Shown piece by piece: positions 45,899 to 54,760 of a stretch of DNA of 64,000 nt (positions are counted from its first letter, which is position 1; each line of letters begins with the position of its first letter). Made by a program: the position numbers and the translations under genes. This DNA comes from Maioricimonas rarisocia (GTDB lineage: Bacteria; Planctomycetota; Planctomycetia; Planctomycetales; Planctomycetaceae). The stretch spans positions 5,882,001 through 5,946,000 of the forward strand of contig NZ_CP036275.1 in NCBI RefSeq assembly GCF_007747795.1. Reading direction: 5' to 3'. The notes beneath the pieces were generated by a model. It saw nothing but the letters and a program-made list of their open reading frames with translations, did no database searches and was not told the DNA's origin.

Positions 45899-46882
45899 TT
45901 ACGGAGCTGCTTCCCAGAGCCAGGTTCCCTGCTGCAGTTCCATGCTGTTGCCGGTCGTATACGTGCCCCAGACCTTGATCCACATGTCGTTCTGATCCTG
46001 AATCCAAGTCACACCGCCGTCGGTCGTGGTCAGGCGGGTTTCGGGAGACATATTCGGGAGATCCTCATGCTTGACGCGAGCACATTTTCCTCCGGAGGCA
46101 TGGACGAAGACGACGCAGGCGCCGCTCGCCGGAGAGAGGCCGATTGCTGCCGGGAAGAGAATCTCGTTCCAGTCATTCGCCTTCGTCAGCTCACTGTTCA
46201 GTACGTTCACACTGTCGACGAGACTTCCAGGCAGCCCCGTCACCTCACGGACCATGACGCGGGCATCGAAGCTGCCCGCTCTGAAGCCGTTGCCCCAGAA
46301 CTGAATCCGCGTGATGCTCCAGGACGTCGCCTCTGGCGGAAGCGGCGGCACGAACGAGAGGCCGATTCCGAGTCCGGCTTCGAGCGTGACGCCGGCGCCA
46401 TCTGTGTAGACGGGGTCCAGCCAGATCTGTTCTCCCCCTTCGGCTCCGGAGGTCGAGAGAAGGACACTCATGACCTGCACGCTACCGTTCGCGCGACCGA
46501 CCCCCTTGATCCGCAGCGCGGTATCTGGAGTTCCGAGGCTCCCGTCGGAATCTTCCAGTATCCAACTGATCGTGCCGGTGGAACCGGTCCCCAGAGAAAG
46601 CGGAGTGGTCTCGACACCGCTGGTGTAACTCGTCCGCCAGTTGGGGTCGTTATTGATCGCGTGCAGTCCGAGTTCCAGTGCAGAACGCGCCTTCTGCCGG
46701 GCGAGCAGCAGCTGATCTGCCCCCTGCGCCTGTTGGCGTTCGATCCGCACGACGGTCAGACCCGCCAGCCCCAGCACCGAGACCAGTAGCGCCGTCGCCA
46801 TGACAGTGCTGTACAGTGCCACGCCGGCACGTTCCGGTCGGGACGGAGTCCTTCGATCGGGAAACCGTTGGGAAGTCTGCAT
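45899..46882 (-). CDS. PilX-type pilus protein with beta-sandwich C-terminus
   Basis: 327 residues. The N-terminus after a basic start has GVALYSTVMATALLVSVLGLAGLTVV, the hydrophobic helix of PilX/PilV-type proteins (about 20-45). Residues about 50-140 are soluble with repeated small domains; from about 160 onward a beta-rich region (LGIGLSFVPPLPPEATSW, RIQFWGNGFRAGSFDARVMV) reads like a jelly-roll. The prepilin cleavage motif is not of the classical GFTLIE form. It is the last gene of the pseudopilin group 13 bases after the next, so it is co-transcribed. A role as a minor pilus-tip or adhesive protein is inference. Confidence 0.7.
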   Translation of the reverse strand: MQTSQRFPDRRTPSRPERAGVALYSTVMATALLVSVLGLAGLTVVRIERQQAQGADQLLLARQKARSALELGLHAINNDPNWRTSYTSGVETTPLSLGTGSTGTISWILEDSDGSLGTPDTALRIKGVGRANGSVQVMSVLLSTSGAEGGEQIWLDPVYTDGAGVTLEAGLGIGLSFVPPLPPEATSWSITRIQFWGNGFRAGSFDARVMVREVTGLPGSLVDSVNVLNSELTKANDWNEILFPAAIGLSPASGACVVFVHASGGKCARVKHEDLPNMSPETRLTTTDGGVTWIQDQNDMWIKVWGTYTTGNSMELQQGTWLWEAAP

Positions 46883-46895
46883 TGCGTCAGTTACC

Positions 46896-47417
46896 TCACG
46901 GCAGGTCGAGTGCGTCGCTGCGAAGTCCGACCGCAGTGGCGAGGGTCGTACCGGAGCGGCTCACGACCACGGTGATCCGTTTGACTCCCTGATCGGTCAG
47001 CGAGACGTTCTCCGGACTGGCCGGGTCAACCCACTCGACGGCGACGTCGCGCTGCCATCCAGCGAGATTCGGAAGGGGCACGCCATTGCGATCCTGGGGC
47101 GGACTGCCGCTCCACAGGTGGTAATCATCGACGTCATTCCATCCGGACCGCGGCCCGGCAGTGACCAGCGGTTCTCCCGCTTCCGGCCCGAACAGCGGGA
47201 CCGCACCCGGGTCGACGTACTCGCCATTGAGGATCTCGGTGAGGAGCTGTCGTCCCAACAGTCGTGCCCGCATGGTGTCCGCCGTGTTGGTCCGGCTGCG
47301 CAGCACTGCGCCGAAACACCGCAAGGCACCGATCAATACCAGCGCCACGAGCATGGTCGAAACGACCACCTCGATGAGACTCAGGCCCGACCGGTTCTCA
47401 CGCGATGTGCGTCGCAT
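46896..47417 (-). CDS. type II secretion minor pseudopilin (GspI/PilV-like)
   Basis: 173 residues. Prepilin motif RSG/LSLIEVVVS with Glu at mature position 5, a hydrophobic helix about 12-35, then LRSRTNTADTMRARLLGRQLL and a small beta domain. These are the features of GspI/PilV minor pseudopilins, which start pseudopilus assembly with GspH, GspJ and GspK. It starts 11 bases after the PilW/GspJ-like gene. Confidence 0.82.
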   Translation of the reverse strand: MRRTSRENRSGLSLIEVVVSTMLVALVLIGALRCFGAVLRSRTNTADTMRARLLGRQLLTEILNGEYVDPGAVPLFGPEAGEPLVTAGPRSGWNDVDDYHLWSGSPPQDRNGVPLPNLAGWQRDVAVEWVDPASPENVSLTDQGVKRITVVVSRSGTTLATAVGLRSDALDLP

Positions 47418-47428
47418 CGGTCCAGAAC

Positions 47429-48391
47429 TTACAAGGGAGAATTGAGTAAACGGACTCCGGAACGAATTGCCGACTCCGCGTCGGCACCAACCTGCAGGAT
47501 GAGATTGGCCGTCTGATCAGTCACCGCAGCCGAGACGCGGAACTCTGCATCATCGAGGTAGAGATCCTGGATGCCGCTCACTCCGGTGACTTCCCACCAT
47601 GCGGAGGTCAGGTTCCCGGTCCAGGTCGGCGTAACCGTCGCCGTCACATACGTCCATGATGCGTTGTCGATGTTGACCTCGTTCTCGAAGAAGAGCTGCT
47701 CCCCCTCGTTCGTGCTGGTGACCCTCAACTGCATCCGCACGTTGTACGGTGCTGCGGCCGCCCATTTCCTCATCCAGCCCGCCATATCATATGCCTGGCC
47801 GCTCGTTACCAGTGCAGTCACATCCTGGCGAATGCCACTCTCGAAGTTGTTGTTCTGCCGGTAGTCGTAAAGGCTGTAGCTGCCGGCGTAGACCGTGCTG
47901 CTGTCGGCATTCATGTTCGAGTTCGGGATGCCCTCCCAACCGGTCGTGCCGGCTTCCATGTCGGCGTTGGCCAGCAGGTTCGGGCTGGTCACCGGCAGGT
48001 CGTGCTGAAAGTCGTGGACGTTTTCGAGGATGGAAACGGACGCCCCACCGTTGTACTGTCGCGTCAGCGGATCGCCCGGCGTTCCAGACCAGGCGTAGCG
48101 GATCGTCTCGGGGTTGCCGTCCCCATTCCGATCAGGAACTGTGAACGTGATGGCGGTCGGAGTCCGTTCGCTGACATCGATCGCGAACTGCAGTTCCGCA
48201 AGCATCGAAGTGAGGGCGGACGCTCCCGAGAACGTCGCCCGGGCGGGTGTGAGTGACGTATCACTTGCCTTCAGCGCGATGAAGGTCGCCGACGCCATAC
48301 CGAGCATCAGGACGCTCGAGCCGATCAATGAGATGGTCAGTTCGATGAGTGTCGAACCGCTTCGACGCCTGGGCTTCCGAAGAGCCGTCAT
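47429..48391 (-). CDS. GspJ/PilW-like pseudopilin carrying a CBM4/9-like domain
   Basis: 320 residues. The prepilin motif is RRRSG/STLIELTIS with a hydrophobic helix about 13-36. GspJ-like sequence continues to about 135 and from 288 to the end (VGADAESAIRSGVRLL). Between them (about 138-285) lies an insert reading NLLANADMEAGTTGWEGIP, GSYSLYDYR, YDMAGWMRKW and LYLDDAEFRV, which matches the pattern of CBM4/9-type carbohydrate-binding jelly rolls. Such a domain in the middle of a pseudopilin is uncommon. It would let a minor pseudopilin bind glycans, which is inference. ATGA overlap with GspH-like (48388-48391). Confidence 0.75.
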   Translation of the reverse strand: MTALRKPRRRSGSTLIELTISLIGSSVLMLGMASATFIALKASDTSLTPARATFSGASALTSMLAELQFAIDVSERTPTAITFTVPDRNGDGNPETIRYAWSGTPGDPLTRQYNGGASVSILENVHDFQHDLPVTSPNLLANADMEAGTTGWEGIPNSNMNADSSTVYAGSYSLYDYRQNNNFESGIRQDVTALVTSGQAYDMAGWMRKWAAAAPYNVRMQLRVTSTNEGEQLFFENEVNIDNASWTYVTATVTPTWTGNLTSAWWEVTGVSGIQDLYLDDAEFRVSAAVTDQTANLILQVGADAESAIRSGVRLLNSPL

Positions 48392-48879
48392 GGGATGCTG
48401 GCCCTCCCCGTATCGGCATCGATCGTGACGGTCTGAGAGCTTCCCCCCGAAGTCACCGTAATCGTGCCGCCACTGTCCGGCTGGCCGAAGCGGTCGAACT
48501 GGACGGCATTGTCGCCACCGAATGTGGGTGCAGTCACGCTGGCCTGATAGGGATCATCCAGAAGATCCACGTCATAAGGCTGGCCACCCTGGTCGAGATG
48601 CATGACGCCGGAGATGGTGTAGGCACTCGAGCCGGGGCTGAACTGGACGATCACGACGGCGCTGCTGGAGATCGCATGCTGGCGTGCCCAGCCGAGATCG
48701 GCCTGCAGCCGCTGCGCGGCCGCATCAGCGCGGTAGGCGTGGATCGTGTTCGCGAAGCGCGGTGCGACCGCCGCCGCAAGGATGCCGATGATCAGCACCG
48801 TCACGACCATGTCCACCAGCGTGAAGCCGCCGGACGCGCAGCGCACTGTGGTGAGGGAACGGCGGCGAGACACCAGCAT
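48388..48879 (-). CDS. type II secretion minor pseudopilin (GspH/FimT-like)
   Basis: 163 residues. The prepilin signal is CASGG/FTLVDMVVT: Asp replaces the usual mature Glu5, the residue needed for methylation and assembly in most pseudopilins. The hydrophobic helix covers about 19-42, then NTIHAYRADAAAQRLQADLGWARQHAI and a beta-rich end, which is the GspH fold. It is the first gene of the minus-strand pseudopilin group, and its last bases overlap the next gene (ATGA). Confidence 0.82.
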   Translation of the reverse strand: MLVSRRRSLTTVRCASGGFTLVDMVVTVLIIGILAAAVAPRFANTIHAYRADAAAQRLQADLGWARQHAISSSAVVIVQFSPGSSAYTISGVMHLDQGGQPYDVDLLDDPYQASVTAPTFGGDNAVQFDRFGQPDSGGTITVTSGGSSQTVTIDADTGRASIP

Positions 48880-49166
48880 TGGAGATTGCCGGCCCGGCGG
48901 GGACAGGAAAGGGCTCGCACCATGACACTAGGTCGGGAAACTCCCCAGTGGTGCCGACTGTCAACGCCAGCTGCCGATCGAGCCGCGATAAGCAGCGTCA
49001 CTGGCGGAATGCAACGATCGAGCAGACCGGGAGAGACAACTCGGCTGTCCGGGCTGCATCGAGAGGGCGGATTGCGCGGATTTATGGTCAGCAGGTGGGG
49101 CCGACGGTTCGGTGAAAGCGTTCGCCGTGTCAGCTTTCTGGCGCCGGCCATGCAGCCCCAAGGCCC

Positions 49167-49538
49167 TCAATCCTCGTCCTCTTCGTACTCGACGGGACCG
49201 ACGTCCATTCCGTCGTAGCTCTCCAGGCCGAGCTGGTCGGCGAACTCGGTCAGCGCGACGTTCCGCTTGTGCAGCGAGTCGACCGAATGTGTCTCGACGC
49301 GCTCGACATGCAGAAAGAATTCGCCAAGCCCTTTGCCGTCCTCTTCGGCCTCGAAGATCTGCACCAGTTCGTACCCGTCGGCCTCGAGTGCCTCGGCCGC
49401 CTTTTCCAGCGTCTCGCGATCACTGTGTGTGAAGAAGTACCCCCACAACAGATCGCCGTCGAGGTCCCACTCGGTGTTCTCGCGGATCGCCTCGAACATT
49501 GCTTCGAGCTCTTCGCGCGGAATATCCGGCTCAGTCAT
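49167..49538 (-). CDS. rraB: RraB-family protein
   Basis: 123 residues. The domain reads WDLDGDLLWGYFFTHSDRE, LEKAAEALEADGYELV, GEFFLHVERVETHSVDSLHKRN and ends SYDGMDVGPVEYEEDED. GMDVGP and the LWGYFF block are the typical marks of RraB, which in Escherichia coli inhibits RNase E. Whether a planctomycete uses it the same way is unknown. It is a singleton with 287 bases of apparently empty sequence to the secretion pseudopilins and 219 to the esterase. The acidic C-terminus is typical. Confidence 0.85.
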   Translation of the reverse strand: MTEPDIPREELEAMFEAIRENTEWDLDGDLLWGYFFTHSDRETLEKAAEALEADGYELVQIFEAEEDGKGLGEFFLHVERVETHSVDSLHKRNVALTEFADQLGLESYDGMDVGPVEYEEDED

Positions 49539-49757
49539 GTCTGATCCTCGGTCGCAGCAGGTGTGAATCCAGGTCGAACGTCGTTCGCAGGCCCTGCCAT
49601 GGCGGTTCGAATGAGCCAGTCAAGAAAGGGGTTGGTTGACGATGCCAACGACGCCGCAAATCATAGCGGGATGGCGCACCGTTGGCAGCGCCGACCTCTC
49701 TCCGCCGGGGTGGGGGAGTCGATATCATTGACGTGACCGGGTCTCTACGGACCGTCT

Positions 49758-50837
49758 CTATGAGCCCGCTTCCGCTGGGCTGTCGCCGAGCAGATGGCGA
49801 CGGAAGAACTCGAGCATGTCGGCATCCCGATCCCCGCGGAACTCGCTGGCATGCCGATAGACATTCTCGATCCTCAATTCGTCCATCGCCGCCTTCAGCT
49901 TCAGACCGAAGATCGGATGATGGATCCCCTGCCCCGGACGAGCATCGGCTGGCAACGGCCGGTTCGGCTCGTTGTAGAACATCCAGACGGGCGGATCGTC
50001 GGCTGTCAGATGTGTGATGGCGGAGACTTCGTCATAGAGGGGCTGCAGCCCGGGATCGTCCAGTTCATCCAGACTGGCAACGTCGTAGCACTTGTAGATC
50101 GAGGGATGTTCGTGAGCGCGGCCACCGACCCACTCGCGAATGACGGCAGGGTCGTAGCTGGACTGACCTCCCCGCGAGCCGACCGCCACCAGCCGCGTCG
50201 ACTGACGCGCGACCGGATCCTCGCTCTCGGTATCGGCCAGGTCGTCGTGAAAGCCGAGCCACATCGAGAGCCCCGCCCCGGCCGATCCACCGAAGGCGGC
50301 AACCCGCTGTGGATCGAGGTTCCATTCCTTCGCTTTCGAGCGCAGAAACTGCACGGCGCGGGCGGCATCGTGCTGCGGTGCGGGAAAGGGATCGGTGGTG
50401 ACAAACCGGTAATGGATGGCCGCCACCGAAATGCCCGAGTCGAGACATCCCTGCAGCACCTGCGGCGAGAACGTTCGCTTGTTACCGCCGACAAAACCGC
50501 CGCCATGAATGTAGATCAGCAACGGCGTCGGCTCGTCCCCCTCGGCCAGCCAGACATCGAGGATGTTCCGCTCGTGCGGTCCGTACGAGACGTCGGCATG
50601 TGTGGGGGCCGGTAGACGGTTGTCTCCGCGCCGCCTCCCCTGGGTACGGCCCCTGTCCCGGTATGCGCGGGCCTCGGCTTCGGTCAGCACGCCGTCTTTA
50701 TCGGCATCGGCCGCCGGGAACCGTTCCAGCCATCGTTTGAGGCGGGGGTCGTTCTCGGAAGTGACCTGGGCGAATGCAGTTGCCGGAATGAGGAGCAGCG
50801 TCACAATCAGGCAGCGGAACGTTCGGTGGGTGGCCAC
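49758..50837 (-). CDS. exported esterase/lipase (alpha/beta hydrolase) with EF-hand
   Basis: 359 residues. A signal peptide covers about 1-24 (ends AFAQ). An EF-hand-like [13 protein letters not shown] follows near 45-55. The hydrolase has the HGGG oxyanion motif near 112 ([11 protein letters not shown]), a nucleophile Ser in GGSAGAG near 184 and a His in YRHASEF near 330. This is the BD-FAE/HSL-type esterase layout, common in planctomycetes next to sulfatases. The substrate cannot be told. It probably acts in the periplasm. Confidence 0.85.
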   Translation of the reverse strand: MATHRTFRCLIVTLLLIPATAFAQVTSENDPRLKRWLERFPAADADKDGVLTEAEARAYRDRGRTQGRRRGDNRLPAPTHADVSYGPHERNILDVWLAEGDEPTPLLIYIHGGGFVGGNKRTFSPQVLQGCLDSGISVAAIHYRFVTTDPFPAPQHDAARAVQFLRSKAKEWNLDPQRVAAFGGSAGAGLSMWLGFHDDLADTESEDPVARQSTRLVAVGSRGGQSSYDPAVIREWVGGRAHEHPSIYKCYDVASLDELDDPGLQPLYDEVSAITHLTADDPPVWMFYNEPNRPLPADARPGQGIHHPIFGLKLKAAMDELRIENVYRHASEFRGDRDADMLEFFRRHLLGDSPAEAGS

Positions 50838-51024
50838 GATTCAAGCCCTCGCCGGAGTGAAAATGGAAACATGTGTCCAGTCAAATAAACTGGCCTACAC
50901 GCGTTCGCGCGTCTACCCGTACAATTGTGCAACCGCGCAGAAGGCCACTGGGGTCGGTCGAACCGGGCACTTTCGTCCGTCGACCGGCATTCTGCCTTTC
51001 CTTCCGGGCTTGCGAACGGAAACC

Positions 51025-52131
51025 ATGACCCGCTCGATCGACCGAAATCTGAAACGATTCAACGAAATCGTCCGCGGACGTATCCGGAAAGATCTCCGTA
51101 AGTATATCAACCACGGGGAGATGCTCGGACGCAAGGGACGCGAGACTGTCTCGATCCCGGTCCCCAACATCGAGATTCCGCACTTCCGGCACGGCAAGAA
51201 GAACTCTGGCGGTACCGGACAGGGCGAAGGGGAAGTCGGGCAGCCGATCGGCCGCGGCCAGGATGAAGGCGAGGGAACCGGGGAAGCCGGTTCGGAGCCG
51301 GGCGCCCACATTCGCGAGGTCGAAGTGACGCTCGACGAACTCGCCCAGATGCTCGCCGACGAACTCGAACTCCCCAACATCGTCCCCAAAGGCCAGGACG
51401 CGATTCGCTCGCAGAAGGACAAGTTCACGACGATCAGTCGTGTCGGCCCCGATTCGCTGCGGCACTTCCGCCGCACGTACAAGGAAGCCCTGAAGCGACA
51501 GATCGCCAGTGGCAGCTACGATCCGGTCCGGCCGGTCATCATTCCGACTGCCGAGGATGAACGGTTCCGCAGCTGGAAAACCGTGATGGAGCCGCAGGCA
51601 AACGCGGCCATTATCTACATCATGGACGTGTCCGGTTCGATGACCGACGACCAGAAGGAAATCGTCCGCATCGAATCGTTCTGGATCGACACCTGGCTGA
51701 AGAGCCAGTACGACGGCATCGAACGCCGCTACGTCGTCCACGATGCGGTCGCGCACGAAGTCGACGAAGACACCTTCTACCGCGTCCGCGAATCGGGTGG
51801 CACGCGGATCTCGTCCGCCTACGCGAAATCAGCCCAGATCATCGCCCGCGACTTCCCGCCGGACGACTGGAACATCTACTGCTTCCAGTTTTCCGACGGC
51901 GACAACTGGGGCGAGGACAACCGGGACTGTCTGAAAGTCCTGATCGAACATCTGCTGCCCGTCAGCAATCTGTTCTGCTATGGCCAGGTCGAAAGCCCGT
52001 ACGGATCGGGCGACTTCATCAAGGAACTGCGACGCCTGACCGACGCGAACGAGAATCTTGTGCTCAGCGAGATCGAGAGCAAGGAAGCGATCTACGAGTC
52101 GATCAAGGTCTTTCTCGGCAAGGGGAAGTGA
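51025..52131 (+). CDS. DUF444 family protein (YeaH/YhbH-like)
   Basis: 368 residues. N-terminal part [19 protein letters not shown], a Gly/Glu-rich linker (about 60-95) and a von Willebrand A-type domain with the MIDAS motif [10 protein letters not shown] near 200. The family usually lies beside prkA (Ser protein kinase) and spoVR, a general stress / nitrogen-starvation set, but neither is next to this gene. The start is the ATG at 51025; frames further up lack family sequence. The promoter is probably the 187 bases shared with the divergent esterase (TACAAT at 50920-50925 is a possible -10 box). Confidence 0.88.
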   Translation: MTRSIDRNLKRFNEIVRGRIRKDLRKYINHGEMLGRKGRETVSIPVPNIEIPHFRHGKKNSGGTGQGEGEVGQPIGRGQDEGEGTGEAGSEPGAHIREVEVTLDELAQMLADELELPNIVPKGQDAIRSQKDKFTTISRVGPDSLRHFRRTYKEALKRQIASGSYDPVRPVIIPTAEDERFRSWKTVMEPQANAAIIYIMDVSGSMTDDQKEIVRIESFWIDTWLKSQYDGIERRYVVHDAVAHEVDEDTFYRVRESGGTRISSAYAKSAQIIARDFPPDDWNIYCFQFSDGDNWGEDNRDCLKVLIEHLLPVSNLFCYGQVESPYGSGDFIKELRRLTDANENLVLSEIESKEAIYESIKVFLGKGK

Positions 52132-52230
52132 CCGCGTCGACAGCGAATCCCGCGAACTCGACGGCGAACGGACGTGTCTCAACCGGCACGCTTTCGTTGC
52201 TACTTCGCCGCTTCCGGGAGGCTCGCTGCC

Positions 52231-52767
52231 ATGGTCATCCGCCCCGCTTCTCCCGATGATGCTGCCGGCATTGCGGCCGTCCACGTTGCCGCATGGCAGA
52301 CGGCTTATCGCGGACTGATTCCGCAGGACTACCTCGACGGACTGTGTGTCGATGAACGTCACAAGCAGTGGTCGCGAATTCTGCTGAAGGCAGAGGAAGT
52401 CCACTACGTTGCCGAAGAAGACCGCATCGTCGGTTTCTCCGTTGGCGGGCCAGCGCGGGATGACTTCGGCGCGTCGACCGGCGAGCTGTATTCGCTGTAC
52501 CTGCTGTCCGAATGGCGGCGCGGCGGTCTGGGACGTCAGCTGTTTGGACGCGTCGCCGCCACCCAGTCTCTGCGCGGCATGACCAGTCTGTACGCGTGGG
52601 CACTCGAAGAGAATCCGTTTCGCGGCTTTTACGAAGGCCTCGGCGGGCGTATCTGCGCCGAACGCGAGACTGAGATTGCCGGAAAGCGTTTCGGCGTCGT
52701 CGCGTTTCGCTGGGACGACCTGGCCGGCCTGATCGCACGCACCCAGAACGTGAACGCGATTACCTAG
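52231..52767 (+). CDS. GNAT-family N-acetyltransferase
   Basis: 178 residues of the GNAT fold. It starts VIRPASPDDAAGIAAVHVAAW, then YLLSEWRRGGLGRQLFGRV, the acetyl-CoA pyrophosphate-binding loop (R/QxxGxG type), and ends with FYEGLGGRI. The substrate cannot be told from sequence. Its stop TAG (52765-52767) lies in the palindrome CTAG, shared with the stop of the convergent membrane gene. Confidence 0.85.
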   Translation: MVIRPASPDDAAGIAAVHVAAWQTAYRGLIPQDYLDGLCVDERHKQWSRILLKAEEVHYVAEEDRIVGFSVGGPARDDFGASTGELYSLYLLSEWRRGGLGRQLFGRVAATQSLRGMTSLYAWALEENPFRGFYEGLGGRICAERETEIAGKRFGVVAFRWDDLAGLIARTQNVNAIT

Positions 52768-54302
52768 CGCCCAGGCAACGAGAGCGGTCGAGTGAGCTGC
52801 TGGACGAACGACCGTGTCCACCAGGCGCCGGATCGCTCCCGTTCTTCGGGACGGCTGAACTCGTAGCGGTAGTACATCAGTCGAACCGAACGGGGAGGAT
52901 CGTCCACAAGACCGGGCTCTCCAACGAGACTGGCCACGGCCGGTGATCCCTCGAGGATCCGCTGCATCAGGGCGTTCAACCAGTATTCGTGGCGGCCGGG
53001 GCTGAGTGCGGCGAACCACATCTGCCAGTCCAGACGGGGATGATACGGAGCCACAATCGGCGGAGCCCGCTCGACGTTTCCCGGTTTACAGGGGAACTCC
53101 AGTTCCCGCCACCGGCGTCCGTCATCACTGACTTCGATGACGATCTCGAATCGCTCGGTCGTCATCACCCGAAACAGTCCGTAGCCGTTGATTGTGCGGA
53201 ACGGCTGCAACGTCGTGAGGACCGGCTCGGCCGGAGTGACCAGGACGCGATCGATCCCGTCCAATGTCGCCACAACGCCCCCCGGCAGGCGATCGCGTCG
53301 CTGCGTCGTCACCATTTCTTCCAGCAGCGTCAGCAGGCTCAACGCCATGACGACAGCAATGGCTCCTCGACGTGCGGCTATGATCATACGGCCTGTCTTC
53401 CCACTGCTGCCGCCGGCAGCGTTCGCGCGATCAATGCCGGGGATGCACCACATCAGCACATGGTCATCCAGCAGAGGAATGCACAGGACCACCGTCAGCA
53501 GATTGAAGAAGCCGTAGTTGCCGGTCAGCTCGATGGCGACCTGCAGCAGGATCAGCCCAGCCGCAGCGAACAGGCGGAGGACGCGAGGGCCGAAAATCAG
53601 AAACGGCAATGCCAGTTCGATCACGTACATGCAGACGATCGAGAACCGCTGCCACCATGCCGGCAAATGGTGGGCGTACCAGCTCACCCAGTTGGGGATC
53701 GGTTGTGTCTGATAGTGGATGTCGAGAGCCGAAAGTGCCCGCCAGGTCGGATCTCCGGAAAGCAGCTTGGTGATCCCTGAAAGGAACATCAGCTTCAGCA
53801 GCAGTAGCCACAGCAGCCAGCGCCCCATACGGGACGGCGGATGCTGTGCAGCCAGCTTCGGTCGCAAGCCGGGCGGAGCCCAGAAGAGACTGCAGAACAG
53901 CGTCTCCAGCAGCAGGGTGTCCCACTGGAAGCCAAGAAACGTCTGCCCCGCCACCGACAGCGACAGGTATACCAGCCAGAGCGAGGCCAGGACGTAGCGT
54001 GGTGCGACATTGACCAGCAGCGCGACGCTCAGCAGCGCGGCCACGACGCAGTGCCCGTGCAGCATCCAGTCGGTGGAGCTGAGCCAGCAGAGGGTGGGGA
54101 GCTTCAGGAATCCCCAAGGCCCGAGCTGTTCGCCGGCCGCCGTCATCAGGTGCTCGACCGGAAGAATCCCCTCACTGCCGACCAGTCCGTCGATCTGCCA
54201 CCAGAGGGAGAGAACGGCGATGAGCGTGACGGCTCCCAGCGCGCGGAGAAACAGCCAGCGGGAGAGAACATAGGTATGGGGGGCCGGCCAGTCGCTGCTC
54301 AT
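52764..54302 (-). CDS. lipase-maturation-factor-like membrane protein
   Basis: 512 residues with about eight hydrophobic helices in the first 350 residues, followed by a soluble C-terminal domain. The pattern FLGFQWDTLLLETLF, LLWLLLLKLMFLSGITKLLSGDPTW, ALDIHYQTQPIPNWVSWYAH is the LMF1/LMF2 signature, which in animals helps lipases mature in the ER; its bacterial role is not known. The soluble domain has CKPGNVERAPPIVAPYHPRLDWQMWF, also typical. It shares the CTAG at 52764-52767 with the convergent GNAT gene as overlapping stop codons. Confidence 0.88.
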   Translation of the reverse strand: MSSDWPAPHTYVLSRWLFLRALGAVTLIAVLSLWWQIDGLVGSEGILPVEHLMTAAGEQLGPWGFLKLPTLCWLSSTDWMLHGHCVVAALLSVALLVNVAPRYVLASLWLVYLSLSVAGQTFLGFQWDTLLLETLFCSLFWAPPGLRPKLAAQHPPSRMGRWLLWLLLLKLMFLSGITKLLSGDPTWRALSALDIHYQTQPIPNWVSWYAHHLPAWWQRFSIVCMYVIELALPFLIFGPRVLRLFAAAGLILLQVAIELTGNYGFFNLLTVVLCIPLLDDHVLMWCIPGIDRANAAGGSSGKTGRMIIAARRGAIAVVMALSLLTLLEEMVTTQRRDRLPGGVVATLDGIDRVLVTPAEPVLTTLQPFRTINGYGLFRVMTTERFEIVIEVSDDGRRWRELEFPCKPGNVERAPPIVAPYHPRLDWQMWFAALSPGRHEYWLNALMQRILEGSPAVASLVGEPGLVDDPPRSVRLMYYRYEFSRPEERERSGAWWTRSFVQQLTRPLSLPGR

Positions 54303-54444
54303 GGCGGGCGGTCATCCTTGCACGAACGCCAACGGGTCGCGAGTCTTTCGGGCTGATATCATACCGGACGGTGGGAAGTGCGTCCCCCGTGCGGCTTCAG
54401 AACAGAATCCGGTTTGTTCAACCGGCAGGAAGGTCGTATCCGCA

Positions 54445-54660
54445 ATGTCCGATCCCCATCCGCTCGAAGATCGCCTGGCGCGTATCGAGACCCTCATCAT
54501 GCACATGCAGCATGACATGGAGCAGTTCAACAGCGTCCTGATCGAGCAGCAGAAGCATCTCGAACAGATCCGCGAGCGTCTCACACGCATCGAAGACGAA
54601 GACGAAGACTGGCCCGACGATCCTCGCGACCCGGGGCTGGAAAAGCCGCCGCACTACTGA
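54445..54660 (+). CDS. slyX: SlyX-like protein
   Basis: 71 residues, a SlyX-type coiled coil: LEDRLARIETLIMHMQHD, then FNSVLIEQQKHLEQIRERLTRIED. The family is small and widespread, with unclear function. AGGAAGG is 12 bases before the ATG. It is followed by the citrate synthase promoter region. Confidence 0.85.
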   Translation: MSDPHPLEDRLARIETLIMHMQHDMEQFNSVLIEQQKHLEQIRERLTRIEDEDEDWPDDPRDPGLEKPPHY

Positions 54661-54664
54661 GCCT

Positions 54665-54693
54665 TTCACGTTCGCGACGGTTGCGGGTATACT
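54665..54693 (+). promoter_or_regulatory. sigma-70-like promoter of the citrate synthase gene
   Basis: TTCACG (54665-54670) and TATACT (54688-54693) are separated by 17 bases, matching four and five positions of the consensus. The ATG of the citrate synthase is 68 bases downstream. This is read from sequence only. Confidence 0.45.
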
Positions 54694-54760
54694 CCCGGCA
54701 CGGAGATGGAAGGTTGGACGTGGGCCCGTTGGGTCCGCAGAGCAAGGACGCCAACAGCTT

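Noticed and set aside
50899-50912. ACGCG-TTCG-CGCGT hairpin upstream of the DUF444 gene
   Set aside because: Five-pair palindrome in GC-rich sequence, probably outside the transcript; could be chance.
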